Assembly (NCBI RefSeq): GCF_006717045.1
Contig: NZ_VFPH01000001.1
Coordinates: 3,038,001 to 3,102,000 of the forward strand
DNA length: 64,000 nt
From: Pseudonocardia cypriaca
GTDB taxonomy: Bacteria > Actinomycetota > Actinomycetes > Mycobacteriales > Pseudonocardiaceae
Reading direction: 5' to 3'
The notes below the pieces were generated by a model that searched no databases, was not told the DNA's origin, and was given only the letters and a program-made list of their open reading frames with translations. Every line of letters starts with the position of its first letter. Position 1 is the stretch's first letter. Both the position numbers and the translations under genes were made by a program. This document shows, one piece after another, positions 16,235-24,762 of the stretch.

Positions 16235-17596
16235 CTACAAGGACGCGATCAGGCGCTCCACCCGCTCGTCGACGGACCGGAACGGGTCCTTGCACAGCAC
16301 GGTGCGCTGTGCCTGGTCGTTGAGCTTGAGGTGCACCCAGTCGACGGTGAAGTCGCGCCCCGCGGCCTGGGCGGCGGCGATGAAGTCGCCGCGCAGCTTG
16401 GCCCGCGTGGTCTGGGGCGGGGTGTCCTTGGCCGCCTCGATCTCGCCGTCGTCGGTGACCCGGTCGACCATGCCCTTGCGCTGCAGCAGGTCGAACAGCC
16501 CCCGCCCACGGCGGATGTCGTGGTAGGCGAGGTCGAGCTGCGCGATCCGCGGGCTCGCGAGGTCGAGGCCGTTGCGGGCCCGGTACCGCTCGACGAGCCG
16601 GTGCTTGATGGCCCAGTCGATCTCACGGTCGATCATCGACAGGTTCTGGCTCTCGACGGCGTCGAGGGCGCGCCCCCACAGGTCGAGCACGCGCGGGATG
16701 GTGGGGTCGGCGCTGCCGCGCATGCGGACGTGCTCGACGGCCTTGCTGTGGTACTCGCGCTGGATGTCCAGCGCGCTGGCCTCGCGCCCGCCCGCGAGCC
16801 GGACGGTGCGGCGGCCGGTGAGGTCGTGGCTGATCTCGCGGATGGCGCGGATCGGGTTGTCGAGGGTGAAGTCGCGGAACTGGACCCCCGCCTCGATCAT
16901 CTCCAGCACGAGGGTGGCCGAGCCGACCTTCAGCAGGGTCGTGACCTCGGACATGTTGGAGTCGCCGACGATGACGTGCAGCCGGCGGTAGCGCTCGGCG
17001 TCGGCGTGCGGCTCGTCGCGGGTGTTGATGATGGGCCGCGAGCGGGTGGTGGCGCTGGAGACGCCCTCCCAGATGTGCTCGGCCCGCTGGGACAGGCAGT
17101 AGACGGCGCCCCGCGGGGTCTGCAGCACCTTCCCAGCACCGCAGATCAGCTGCCGCGTGACGAGGAACGGCAGCAGCACGTCGGCGATGCGGGAGAACTC
17201 GCCGGCCCGGGCGACCAGGTAGTTCTCGTGGCAGCCGTAGGAGTTGCCCGCGGAGTCGGTGTTGTTCTTGAACAGGTAGATGTCGCCACCGATGCCCTCG
17301 TCGACCAGGCGGCGCTCGGCGTCGACGAGGAGGTCCTCGAGGATCCGCTCACCGGCCTTGTCGTGGGAGACGAGCTGGGCGAGCGAGTCGCACTCGGCCG
17401 TGGCGTACTCGGGATGGCTGCCGACGTCCAGGTAGAGCCGCGCGCCGTTGCGGAGGAACACGTTCGACGAGCGCCCCCACGACACCACCCGACGGAACAA
17501 GTAGCGTGCCACCTCGTCGGGCGACAGGCGTCGCTGCCCGTGGAAGGTGCACGTGACCCCGAACTCGGTCTCGACGCCGTAGATCCGCCGCTGCAT
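16235..17596 (-). CDS. pafA: Pup-protein ligase PafA
   Basis: 453 residues of glutamine-synthetase-like fold. The N-terminus reads MQRRIYGVETEFGVTCTFHG with the Glu/Asp metal ligands; LFKNNTDSAGNSYGCHENYL and TTRSRPIINTRDEPHADAER are signature blocks, and the end is DWVHLKLNDQAQRTVL. PafA phosphorylates the C-terminal Glu of Pup and joins it to substrate lysines. The ATG at 17596 gives the MQRRI start known from M. tuberculosis; a GTG one codon earlier is possible. First gene of the pafA-pafB-pafC operon. Confidence 0.97.
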   Translation of the reverse strand: MQRRIYGVETEFGVTCTFHGQRRLSPDEVARYLFRRVVSWGRSSNVFLRNGARLYLDVGSHPEYATAECDSLAQLVSHDKAGERILEDLLVDAERRLVDEGIGGDIYLFKNNTDSAGNSYGCHENYLVARAGEFSRIADVLLPFLVTRQLICGAGKVLQTPRGAVYCLSQRAEHIWEGVSSATTRSRPIINTRDEPHADAERYRRLHVIVGDSNMSEVTTLLKVGSATLVLEMIEAGVQFRDFTLDNPIRAIREISHDLTGRRTVRLAGGREASALDIQREYHSKAVEHVRMRGSADPTIPRVLDLWGRALDAVESQNLSMIDREIDWAIKHRLVERYRARNGLDLASPRIAQLDLAYHDIRRGRGLFDLLQRKGMVDRVTDDGEIEAAKDTPPQTTRAKLRGDFIAAAQAAGRDFTVDWVHLKLNDQAQRTVLCKDPFRSVDERVERLIASL

Positions 17597-17706
17597 CACG
17601 CAAGGGTAAGCGGAGAGAGCCGGGTCGTGTCACGCCTGTGACCGACTGGCCGTGGCGTGTCCTTCCTCCGGAGGGCATCGCTGGTCCATGTGCGTAGTGT
17701 CAAGTC

Positions 17707-19254
17707 GTGCTGCCATGGATCCGGCGAGTCACCGACGAGGTGGTCGAGGCCGATCGCGCGGTGTCCCGCACGATCTCGGCCCTGCCGCCCAGTCCGTTCG
17801 ACACGGTCATGAAAACGGTCTCCATCGCCGCCAACCACAGCGTGCTGTGGTTCACCGTCGCCGCGATCCTCGCGGCGCGGCGCGGGGCGAGCCGCAAGGC
17901 CGCCGCCCGCGGCGTGCTCGCCATCGCCGGGGCGAGCGCCACGGCCAACGGTCTGCTGAAGCCGCTGATGCCGCGCAGGCGCCCGGCCGCGGCGGAGCTG
18001 CCCGCCTACCAGACCCTGCCCAACCCGCCGAGGTCGTCGTCGTTCCCGTCCGGGCACGCGGCGTCGGCGGCCGCGTTCGCCACCGCCGTGGCGATGGAGA
18101 GCCCGAAGCTGGGGATCGCCCTCGCGCCGCTGGCCGCGTCCGTGGCCTACTCCCGGGTGCACGTCGGGGTGCACTGGACCTCCGACGTCGCGGTGGGAGC
18201 CGCCGTCGGCAGCGGGATCGCGTTCGCCACCCGCCGCTGGTGGCCGGTGCGGCGCACCGACGAGGCGAGGGCGCGCCCCCTGGACGCCGTGCCGGCGCTG
18301 CCCGACGGTGAGGGCCTGGTGCTGGTCTCCAACCAGCGCTCCGGTGACCCGAACCACGACCCGTCCGAGGAGCTGGAGAAGAACCTCCCGGCCGCCGTCG
18401 TGCTGCGGGCCACGCCCGAGCAGGACATCGACGACCAGCTCGAGGCCGCCGTCGCCGAGCGCGAGGAATGGGTGCGGGCGATCGGCGTCGCGGGCGGCGA
18501 CGGGTCGGTGGCCGCGGCGGCGACGGTGGCGGGCCGGCGGCACCTGCCGCTCGTGGTGGTGCCCACCGGCACGCTCAACCACTTCGCCCGCGACGTCGGC
18601 GTGTACGACACGCAGGAGGCCGTGGACGCCACCGCCGCGGGCGAGGCGGTCGCGGTCGACCTGGGGGTGGTGGACGTCCACCCGGGGCGCGGCGCCGACC
18701 CGCTGAGCGACGCCGTGGTGCGGCAGCGCCACTTCCTCAACACCGCGAGCCTCGGCTCCTACCCGGACCTGGTGCGGCTGCGGGAGAAGTGGGAGGGCCG
18801 CTGGGGCAAGTGGCCCGCGTTCGCCGCGGCGCTCGTGGTGGTGCTGCGCCGGGCCGAGCCGGTGCGGATCAAGGTGGACGGGCGCTGGTTCTCCGTCTGG
18901 CTGCTGTTCGTCGGCAACGGGCCCTACCACCCGCGCGGCATGGTGCCGGCCTGGCGCCCGTCGCTCGACTCCGGCCTGCTCGACGTGCGCTGGCTGCGGG
19001 CCGACGTCCGGTTCTCCCGGCTGCGCGCGGTGGTCGCGCTCCTGCTGGGGGCGCTGGGGCACAGCCGCGTCTACCACCAGCGCGAGGTCGCCGAGCTCGA
19101 CGTCGAGCTCGTGGTTCCCGGTTTCCTCGCCACCGACGGCGAGGTGGTCGAGGAGGCCGGGCGCTTCACGTTCCGGGTGGCCCAGCGGCCGGTGCCGGTC
19201 TACCGCCGCCACGAGGACAACTGGCGCGGGCGGGATCGCCCCTTCCTCGGATGA
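17707..19254 (+). CDS. PAP2 phosphatase-diacylglycerol kinase fusion
   Basis: 515 residues with two catalytic domains. Residues about 40-180 are a PAP2 lipid phosphatase: KPLMPRRRP, FPSGHAASAAAF and SRVHVGVHWTSD give the three-part active site, with hydrophobic helices between. Residues about 195-500 are a lipid-kinase (DAGK-cat, YegS-like) domain with GVAGGDGSVAAAA and VPTGTLNHFARD. The pair could dephosphorylate phosphatidate-like lipids and re-phosphorylate diacylglycerol or a similar lipid. The GTG start fits; the stop overlaps the next gene in ATGA, so both are coupled. The direction opposes pafA. Confidence 0.9.
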   Translation: MLPWIRRVTDEVVEADRAVSRTISALPPSPFDTVMKTVSIAANHSVLWFTVAAILAARRGASRKAAARGVLAIAGASATANGLLKPLMPRRRPAAAELPAYQTLPNPPRSSSFPSGHAASAAAFATAVAMESPKLGIALAPLAASVAYSRVHVGVHWTSDVAVGAAVGSGIAFATRRWWPVRRTDEARARPLDAVPALPDGEGLVLVSNQRSGDPNHDPSEELEKNLPAAVVLRATPEQDIDDQLEAAVAEREEWVRAIGVAGGDGSVAAAATVAGRRHLPLVVVPTGTLNHFARDVGVYDTQEAVDATAAGEAVAVDLGVVDVHPGRGADPLSDAVVRQRHFLNTASLGSYPDLVRLREKWEGRWGKWPAFAAALVVVLRRAEPVRIKVDGRWFSVWLLFVGNGPYHPRGMVPAWRPSLDSGLLDVRWLRADVRFSRLRAVVALLLGALGHSRVYHQREVAELDVELVVPGFLATDGEVVEEAGRFTFRVAQRPVPVYRRHEDNWRGRDRPFLG

Positions 19255-20672
19255 CGGCGCGGGCGCTCGCGGTCGCGGCGGTCGCGTGCGTCCTGGCCGG
19301 GCTCACCACCCCGGCTGCGGCCGCGGAGCCGGGGGAACCGGACGCGGGCGCGATCGCGGCACTCGCGCAGGCGCACGTCGGGGTCACCCGGTTGCCGGGC
19401 GTGGCGGTCGCGGTGGTCCACGACGGCCGGGTCCTGCACGTCGGCGGGTACGGCCGCGACTCCCGCGGCGAGCCCGTCACCGGCAGGACGCCGATGTGGC
19501 TGGGTGGGGCGTCCGAGTCGTTCACCGCGATGGTGCTGGCGCAGCTGGCCGGGTTCGGGTCGGTCCCGCTGGACGACCGGGTCGTCGCGCACCTGCCGGA
19601 GTTCGCCACGGCCGACCCGCGCTCCGCGCAGATCACCGTGCGGCAGCTGTTGAACCACACGTCCGGCCTGCCGGCCACGGTCGATCCGCCGGGTGGCCGT
19701 CCGCGATCGCTGCAGGAGGCCGTGGCGGCGCTGCACGACGTCACGCTCGGTTCGCCACCCGGGGAGCGGCGCGTGCGGAGCGAGCCCGGCTACTGGGTCG
19801 CCGCCCGGATCGTGGAGGTGGCGACGCAGCGCCCGTTCGACACGGTGCTCTCGGACCGGGTGCTCTTCCAGACGGGCATGCTCACCACCACCGCCGTCGC
19901 CGGCACGCGGGACCTGGTGCCCGGCCTGGTCGACGGGCACGACCGGTTCCTCGGGGTCAGCCGGGTCCAGCCGCAGCCCGACCGGTTCGTCGGCGGCTCG
20001 GGCGGGGTCGTGAGCCCCGCCGAGGACGTCGCCACCTGGCTGGCCTTCAACGCGGGCCGGGGCCTCCGCACGGTCATGGCGGGTGACGGGCTGCGCGAGG
20101 TGCAACGGCTCGGGTGGGAGGACCGGTCCGGGGAGCTCGTGCTGCGCGGGCGGACGGCCACGGCGTCGGCCACGCTGGTGCTACTGCCCGAGAGCCGCTA
20201 CGGAGTCGCGGTCCTCGCGAACAGCCGCGAGCCCCTGGACGCCGGGACGGGCGCGGGTCCCAGCGAGGTGGACGACCTGGCCGACGAGCTGGTCGCCCTG
20301 ATCCGGGGCGAGGCGCCACCGGCTCCCGGCCCGCCACTGGCGTTCCTCGCCGAGCTGGTGCTCGTCGCTCTCGCCGTCGCCGCGATGCTCGCCGCGGCGA
20401 GGGCGGTGCTGCGGTCGCGGGAATGGGCTCGGGCGCGCCGGTCCCGCCTGCCGGTCCTGCGGCTCGTCCCGTACGCCCTGCCGCTCCTGCTGCTCGCGGT
20501 CCTGCCGCGGGTGACGGGACCGCTCGTCGGCGGCACCACATTCCGCGACCTCGCCGAGGTGTGGCCCACCGCGCTCGTCGCGGCCGAGGTGGTGGCCGCT
20601 GCTGGTGCGGTGGTGGTGGCCGCGCGGCTCTACGCCGTGGCGCGCGCCGTCAGCCCCCGTACGGAACCGTGA
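19251..20672 (+). CDS. membrane-anchored serine-hydrolase homologue, catalytic residues missing
   Basis: 473 residues. Signal peptide (about 1-28, ending PAAAAE), a class-C beta-lactamase/PBP-like domain (about 30-350) and a C-terminal region of three hydrophobic helices with Arg-rich linkers. The domain keeps RQLLNHTSGLPA and GGSGGVVSPAEDVATWL, but the SxxK block reads WLGGASESFTAM where active relatives have G-S-x-S-K: both nucleophilic Ser and general-base Lys are replaced, and the YxN block is also degenerate. It is probably a non-catalytic cell-wall-binding or scaffold protein. Four-base overlap with the PAP2-kinase gene suggests a shared function. Confidence 0.8.
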   Translation: MTARALAVAAVACVLAGLTTPAAAAEPGEPDAGAIAALAQAHVGVTRLPGVAVAVVHDGRVLHVGGYGRDSRGEPVTGRTPMWLGGASESFTAMVLAQLAGFGSVPLDDRVVAHLPEFATADPRSAQITVRQLLNHTSGLPATVDPPGGRPRSLQEAVAALHDVTLGSPPGERRVRSEPGYWVAARIVEVATQRPFDTVLSDRVLFQTGMLTTTAVAGTRDLVPGLVDGHDRFLGVSRVQPQPDRFVGGSGGVVSPAEDVATWLAFNAGRGLRTVMAGDGLREVQRLGWEDRSGELVLRGRTATASATLVLLPESRYGVAVLANSREPLDAGTGAGPSEVDDLADELVALIRGEAPPAPGPPLAFLAELVLVALAVAAMLAAARAVLRSREWARARRSRLPVLRLVPYALPLLLLAVLPRVTGPLVGGTTFRDLAEVWPTALVAAEVVAAAGAVVVAARLYAVARAVSPRTEP

Positions 20673-21024
20673 GCACCTCGAGGTTGTGGCCCTCTGGCGA
20701 GTCGAAGTAGAGCCCGCGCCCGCCGTCGTTGGTGTTGAAGCCGGGCGTGCGGCGACCCGGGTCGGCCCAGGTCCGTATCCCGCGCTCCCGCAGCCGGCCC
20801 GCGACGGCGTCGAACTCGTCCTCGCTGATCAGGAACGCGTAGTGCTGCGCGGCGATCTCGCCGTCGACGTCCATGAAGTCGAGGCTGACCCCGTTGGCCA
20901 GCTCGACCACGGCGAAGGGACCGAACGACCCCGGCTCGGGCAGACCGAGCACCTCGCTGACGAATCGTGCCTCGGCCTGCTTGTCGCGGGTGGAGACGAT
21001 GGTGTGGTTCAGCTCGACAGCCAT
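20650..21024 (-). CDS. VOC-family glyoxalase/dioxygenase-like protein
   Basis: 124 residues forming one vicinal-oxygen-chelate module: ELNHTIVSTRDKQAEARFVSE start, HYAFLISEDEFDAV middle, GRGLYFDSPEGHNLEVLTVPY end with a terminal Glu that is a metal ligand in the family. It lies 33 bases downstream of prcA in the same direction and overlaps the convergent membrane protein gene by 23 bases. Possible last gene of the proteasome operon; substrate unknown. Confidence 0.85.
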   Translation of the reverse strand: MAVELNHTIVSTRDKQAEARFVSEVLGLPEPGSFGPFAVVELANGVSLDFMDVDGEIAAQHYAFLISEDEFDAVAGRLRERGIRTWADPGRRTPGFNTNDGGRGLYFDSPEGHNLEVLTVPYGG

Positions 21025-21057
21025 GGCACCAGGATGGGAGGTGAAGCCTGGTTCAGG

Positions 21058-21852
21058 TCAAGACCTGGAGTCGCCGTTCACCGCTCCGCTGCCGGCCGGG
21101 GCGTCGTCGCCACCCGCCTCGGCCCCCCGGCCACCGCTCACGGCCCGGTTGGCCGCGGGGAGCAGGTCGCGCAGCACGTTCCCCGTGATGCGGCGGAACG
21201 TGCGGCGCGGCCGGGTGCGGTCGAGCACCGCGACCTCCAGCGTGCCGGCCCCGAGCACCTCGTTGCTGCCCCCGTTGGCGGTGGAGCCCGACTGCAGTGC
21301 CTCCACCGCGATCGCGATGGCCTCCCCCAGCTCCAGCCCGCTGCGGTAGGTCTCCTTCAGCTTCGCGCTGATCGGCTCCGTGGTGCCGCCCATGACCACG
21401 AACTGCGGCTCGTCGGTGATGGAGCCGTCGTAGGTGATGCGGTAGAGCTGGTCGGAGCCGGGGTCGGGACCGACCTCGGCGAGGCACAGCTCCACCTCGT
21501 AGGGCTTCTGCTGCTCGACGAACGACGTGCCGAGTAGCTGGGCGTAGCCGTTGGCCAGCCCACGACCGGTGACGTCGCGGCGGTCGTAGGTGTAGCCGCG
21601 CAGGTCGGCGTGGCGGATGCCGGCGGTGCGCAGGTTGTCGAACTCGTTGTAGCGGCCCACCGCGGCGAACCCGATGCGGTCGTAGATCTCCGAGACCTTG
21701 TGCAGGGCGGTGGAGCGGTTCTCGGCGACGAACAGCACGCCACCGGTGTAGGTGAGCACGACGACGCTGCGGCCGCGGGCGATGCCCTTGCGCGCCAGCT
21801 CCGACCGGTCGCGCAGCAGCTGGTCGACCGACGAGTAGAAGGGCATCGTCAC
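21058..21852 (-). CDS. prcA: 20S proteasome alpha subunit PrcA
   Basis: 264 residues. The N-terminal gate region SSVDQLLRDRSELARKGIAR precedes the alpha-type fold; DNLRTAGIRHADLRGYTYDR and ITYDGSITDEPQFVVMGG are typical. The Ala/Gly/Asp-rich tail of about 35 residues is variable in the family. PrcA rings cap the core and accept Mpa. GTG at 21852 has a GGAG eight bases upstream; an ATG two codons later is the alternative. It follows prcB by 50 bases. Confidence 0.97.
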   Translation of the reverse strand: MTMPFYSSVDQLLRDRSELARKGIARGRSVVVLTYTGGVLFVAENRSTALHKVSEIYDRIGFAAVGRYNEFDNLRTAGIRHADLRGYTYDRRDVTGRGLANGYAQLLGTSFVEQQKPYEVELCLAEVGPDPGSDQLYRITYDGSITDEPQFVVMGGTTEPISAKLKETYRSGLELGEAIAIAVEALQSGSTANGGSNEVLGAGTLEVAVLDRTRPRRTFRRITGNVLRDLLPAANRAVSGGRGAEAGGDDAPAGSGAVNGDSRS

Positions 21853-21902
21853 GGGAGGAACTCCTGGTCAATCGAGGGGGAGCGGAACACGGGGGACACT
21901 CG

Positions 21903-22775
21903 TCAGCCCCCGGGGTTCTCGGTGCGGCCGGCGACGACGTCGCGCACGACCGCCTCGATCTCCTCCTCGGACCGGCGCACGGCACCGTCCGGGCCCGTGA
22001 TGCTCACGACCACGGGGAAGATCCGGCGGGTCAGGTCGGGGCCGCCCGTAGCGGTGTCGTCGTCGGCGGCGTCGTAGAGCGCCTCGACCGCGATGCGGAC
22101 GGCGCCTTCGAGGTCGGCACCCGGGTCGTGGCGCTTCTTCAGCGCCGACTTCGCGAACACCGAGCCCGAGCCGATGGCGTGGTAGCCGAGGAGCTCGTCG
22201 TAGCGCCCGCCCGCGGCGTCGTAGGTGATGATGCGGCCGGCCTTGGCCGGTTCGGCGTCGACGTCGTAGCCGACGAGGATGGGGACGACGACGAAGCCCT
22301 GCATCGCCGCGGCGAGGTTGGCCTGCACCATGCCGGCGAGCTTGTTGGCCTTGCCGTCGAGCGAGAGCGGCACGCCCTCGGTCTTCTCGTAGTGCTCCAG
22401 GTCGACGCTGTACAGGCGGACCATCTGCAGGCCGTTGCCCGCCGTGCCCGCGAAGCCGACCGCGGAGTACGTGTCGGTGATGAACACCTTCTCGATGTCG
22501 CGCTGGGCGATCACGTTGCCCATGGTGGCGCGCCGGTCACCGGCGATCACCACGCCCTCGGCGAAGGTGAGCGCGACGATCGTGGTGCCGTGGGGGACGT
22601 CGAGTCCTCCTGGCGTGCCCGCACCGGCGGCAGGCGCGGCGCCCGGCGGTACCCGGCCGGGGAGCAGGTGCGGAGCGGTGGCGGCGACGAAGTCGGTGAA
22701 CGACGTGGCGCCGGGGGCGAGGTACGCGCCCAGGCCGGTAGGCACGCCGAGGGGCGGACGCTCGGGGAACGTCAT
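21903..22775 (-). CDS. prcB: 20S proteasome beta subunit PrcB
   Basis: 290 residues. A propeptide of about 63 residues precedes HG-TTIVALTF; Thr64 would become the N-terminal nucleophile after autocleavage. The conserved GVVIAGDRRATMGN block (Asp, Arg and active-site environment) and KVFITDTYSAVGFAGTA follow. Propeptides in this family assist core assembly. Order pup-prcB-prcA on one strand is canonical. The start ATG at 22775 is preceded by a purine-rich stretch. Confidence 0.97.
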   Translation of the reverse strand: MTFPERPPLGVPTGLGAYLAPGATSFTDFVAATAPHLLPGRVPPGAAPAAGAGTPGGLDVPHGTTIVALTFAEGVVIAGDRRATMGNVIAQRDIEKVFITDTYSAVGFAGTAGNGLQMVRLYSVDLEHYEKTEGVPLSLDGKANKLAGMVQANLAAAMQGFVVVPILVGYDVDAEPAKAGRIITYDAAGGRYDELLGYHAIGSGSVFAKSALKKRHDPGADLEGAVRIAVEALYDAADDDTATGGPDLTRRIFPVVVSITGPDGAVRRSEEEIEAVVRDVVAGRTENPGG

Positions 22776-22838
22776 GGTCAGGTGAGAGCCTCTCTCCGCG
22801 CGGGTGCGGTGCAGGGGTGGCGCAGGCGCAGCGAGCGG

Positions 22839-23036
22839 TTACTCGCCGCCCTTCTGCACGTAGGCGCGGACGAAGTCCTCGGCGTTCTCCTCGAGCACGT
22901 CGTCGATCTCGTCGAGGATCGTGTCCACGTCCTCGCCGAGCTTCTCACGCCGCTCCTGGCCTGCCGCAGCGGCGTCGGCACCGTCCTCGTCGTCGCCCCC
23001 GCCGCCGCCCTGGCGCTTGGTCTGCTCCTGCGACAT
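22839..23036 (-). CDS. pup: prokaryotic ubiquitin-like protein Pup (Glu-terminated form)
   Basis: 65 residues, acidic and largely disordered, with the Mpa-binding coiled-coil helix LGEDVDTILDEIDDVLEENA and the end VQKGGE. The last codon is GAG (Glu), not CAG (Gln), before TAA. Pup ending in Gln must be deamidated by Dop; this version can be used directly by PafA. A GAGGAGG site sits upstream of the ATG. It lies between dop and prcB. Confidence 0.97.
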   Translation of the reverse strand: MSQEQTKRQGGGGGDDEDGADAAAAGQERREKLGEDVDTILDEIDDVLEENAEDFVRAYVQKGGE

Positions 23037-23188
23037 CGTGCTCCTCCTCGCCTGCCCGGCAGCCGTTCGGCGTGCCGGATCGGTGTAGGTGAACAGTACC
23101 TAGCGGATTCGCGACACGCCCGGGATTGCGGACGGGTCGGTGGGCGCGTCGGGCGCGTCCGGCTCTGTGACTGCGGGTCGACCGCGGG

Positions 23189-24706
23189 TCAGCCGCGGGT
23201 GAGCGCCTCCACCAGCTCCTCGGCCGTGCGGGATCGGTCCAGCAGCTCCCCGACGTGGCGGCGGGTGCCGCGCAGGGGCTCGAGCGTGGGGATCCGCACC
23301 AGCGACTCGCGCCCGAGGTCGAAGATCACCGAGTCCCACGAGGCCGCGGCGACCTCGGTGGGGTAGCGCTCCAGGCAGCGGCCGCGGAAGTACGCGCGGG
23401 TGTCCTCCGGCGGGCGGTGCATCGCGTCGACGACGTCGTCCTCGGACACCAGGCGCTTCATCGACCCGCGCGCGACGAGCCGGTTGTACAGGCCCTTGGC
23501 CATGCGCACGTCGGTGTACTGGAGGTCGACCAGTGCGAGGCGGCCGGAGTTCCAGTTCAGGCCGTCGCGCTCGCGGTAGCCCTCGAGCAGCCGCAGCTTC
23601 GCGGTCCAGTCCAGGCGGTCGGCGGTGCTCATCGGGTCGCGGGCGAGGTCGTCGAGCACCTCGCCCCACAGCGTGAGCACCTCGGCCGTGGCGTCGTCGA
23701 CGTCGGCGCCGAGCGTGTTCTCGACGTGCTTCTGGGCCTTCTCGAAGTACGCGCGCTGCACGTCGAGGGCGGTCATCTTCCGGCCGTCGGTGAGCTCGAC
23801 CAGCGTCTTGAGGCTGGGGTCGTGGCTGATCCGGTGGACCGAGCGCACCGGCTCGGACAGGCGCAGCTCGTCGAACCGGACCCCGGACTCGATCATGTGG
23901 AGGACCAGCGCCGTGGTGCCGACCTTGAGCAGCGTGGAGTACTCGCTCATGTTGGCGTCACCGATGATGACGTGCAGGCGGCGGTACTTGTCGGCGTCGG
24001 CGTGCGGCTCGTCGCGCGTGTTGATGATGCCGCGCTTGAGCGTGGTCTCCAGCCCGACCTCGACCTCGATGTAGTCGCTGCGCTGTGAGATCTGGTAGCC
24101 CGCCTCGTCGCCGGTGGCCCCGATCCCCACCCGGCCGGCGCCGCTGAACACCTGGCGCGTCGCGAAGAACGGCATCAGCCCGGCGACGATCGACGGGAAC
24201 GTGGTCTGGCGCGACATCAGGTAGTTCTCGTGCGAGCCGTAGCTCGCACCCTTGCCGTCGACGTTGTTCTTGTACAGCTGGATCCGGGGAGCCCCGGGCA
24301 CGGTGGCGGCGCGCTCGGCGGCCTCCTCCATCACCCGCTCCCCCGCCTTGTCCCAGATGACGACGTCGCGCGGGTTGGTGACCTCCGGCGTGGAGAACTC
24401 GGGGTGGGCGTGGTCGACGTAGAGCCGGGCGCCGTTGGTGAGGATGACGTTGGCCGCGCCCAGGTCGTCCAGCTCGGACTCGGCCGGGTTGTGCATCGTG
24501 GGCGCCGACAGGTCGAAGCCGCGTGCGTCGCGCAGGGGCGACTCCACCTCGTAGTCCCACCGGGCGCGCCGGGAACGCGGGATGTCGGCGGCCGCTGCGT
24601 AGGCGAGCACCACCTGCGTGGAGGTGATCACCGGGTTGGCGGTGGGGTCCCCGGGGACCGAGATGCCGTACTCGACCTCGGTGCCCATGATCCGGCGGGC
24701 GGTCAC
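23189..24706 (-). CDS. dop: depupylase/deamidase Dop
   Basis: 505 residues, glutamine-synthetase-like fold paralogous to PafA. The start RRIMGTEVEYGISVPGD, the Dop-specific loop region (about residues 45-80, ARWDYEVESPLRDARGFD), LYKNNVDGKGASYGSHENYL and KRGIINTRDEPHADADK are diagnostic. GTG at 24706 has GAGGTGG seven bases upstream; reading on upstream gives a spurious giant frame. With a Glu-terminated Pup the relevant activity would be removing Pup from substrates. Pup follows 152 bases downstream. Confidence 0.96.
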   Translation of the reverse strand: MTARRIMGTEVEYGISVPGDPTANPVITSTQVVLAYAAAADIPRSRRARWDYEVESPLRDARGFDLSAPTMHNPAESELDDLGAANVILTNGARLYVDHAHPEFSTPEVTNPRDVVIWDKAGERVMEEAAERAATVPGAPRIQLYKNNVDGKGASYGSHENYLMSRQTTFPSIVAGLMPFFATRQVFSGAGRVGIGATGDEAGYQISQRSDYIEVEVGLETTLKRGIINTRDEPHADADKYRRLHVIIGDANMSEYSTLLKVGTTALVLHMIESGVRFDELRLSEPVRSVHRISHDPSLKTLVELTDGRKMTALDVQRAYFEKAQKHVENTLGADVDDATAEVLTLWGEVLDDLARDPMSTADRLDWTAKLRLLEGYRERDGLNWNSGRLALVDLQYTDVRMAKGLYNRLVARGSMKRLVSEDDVVDAMHRPPEDTRAYFRGRCLERYPTEVAAASWDSVIFDLGRESLVRIPTLEPLRGTRRHVGELLDRSRTAEELVEALTRG

Positions 24707-24762
24707 CGGCCCACCTCGACGTGCGCGCTCATACCCCGAGCCTAGTGCCCCCGGACGGCGGC

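Noticed and set aside
23100..23188. Small frame between dop and pup ending VSRIR
   Set aside because: Begins inside dop in another frame, is only about 23 codons beyond it, and has no ribosome-binding site.
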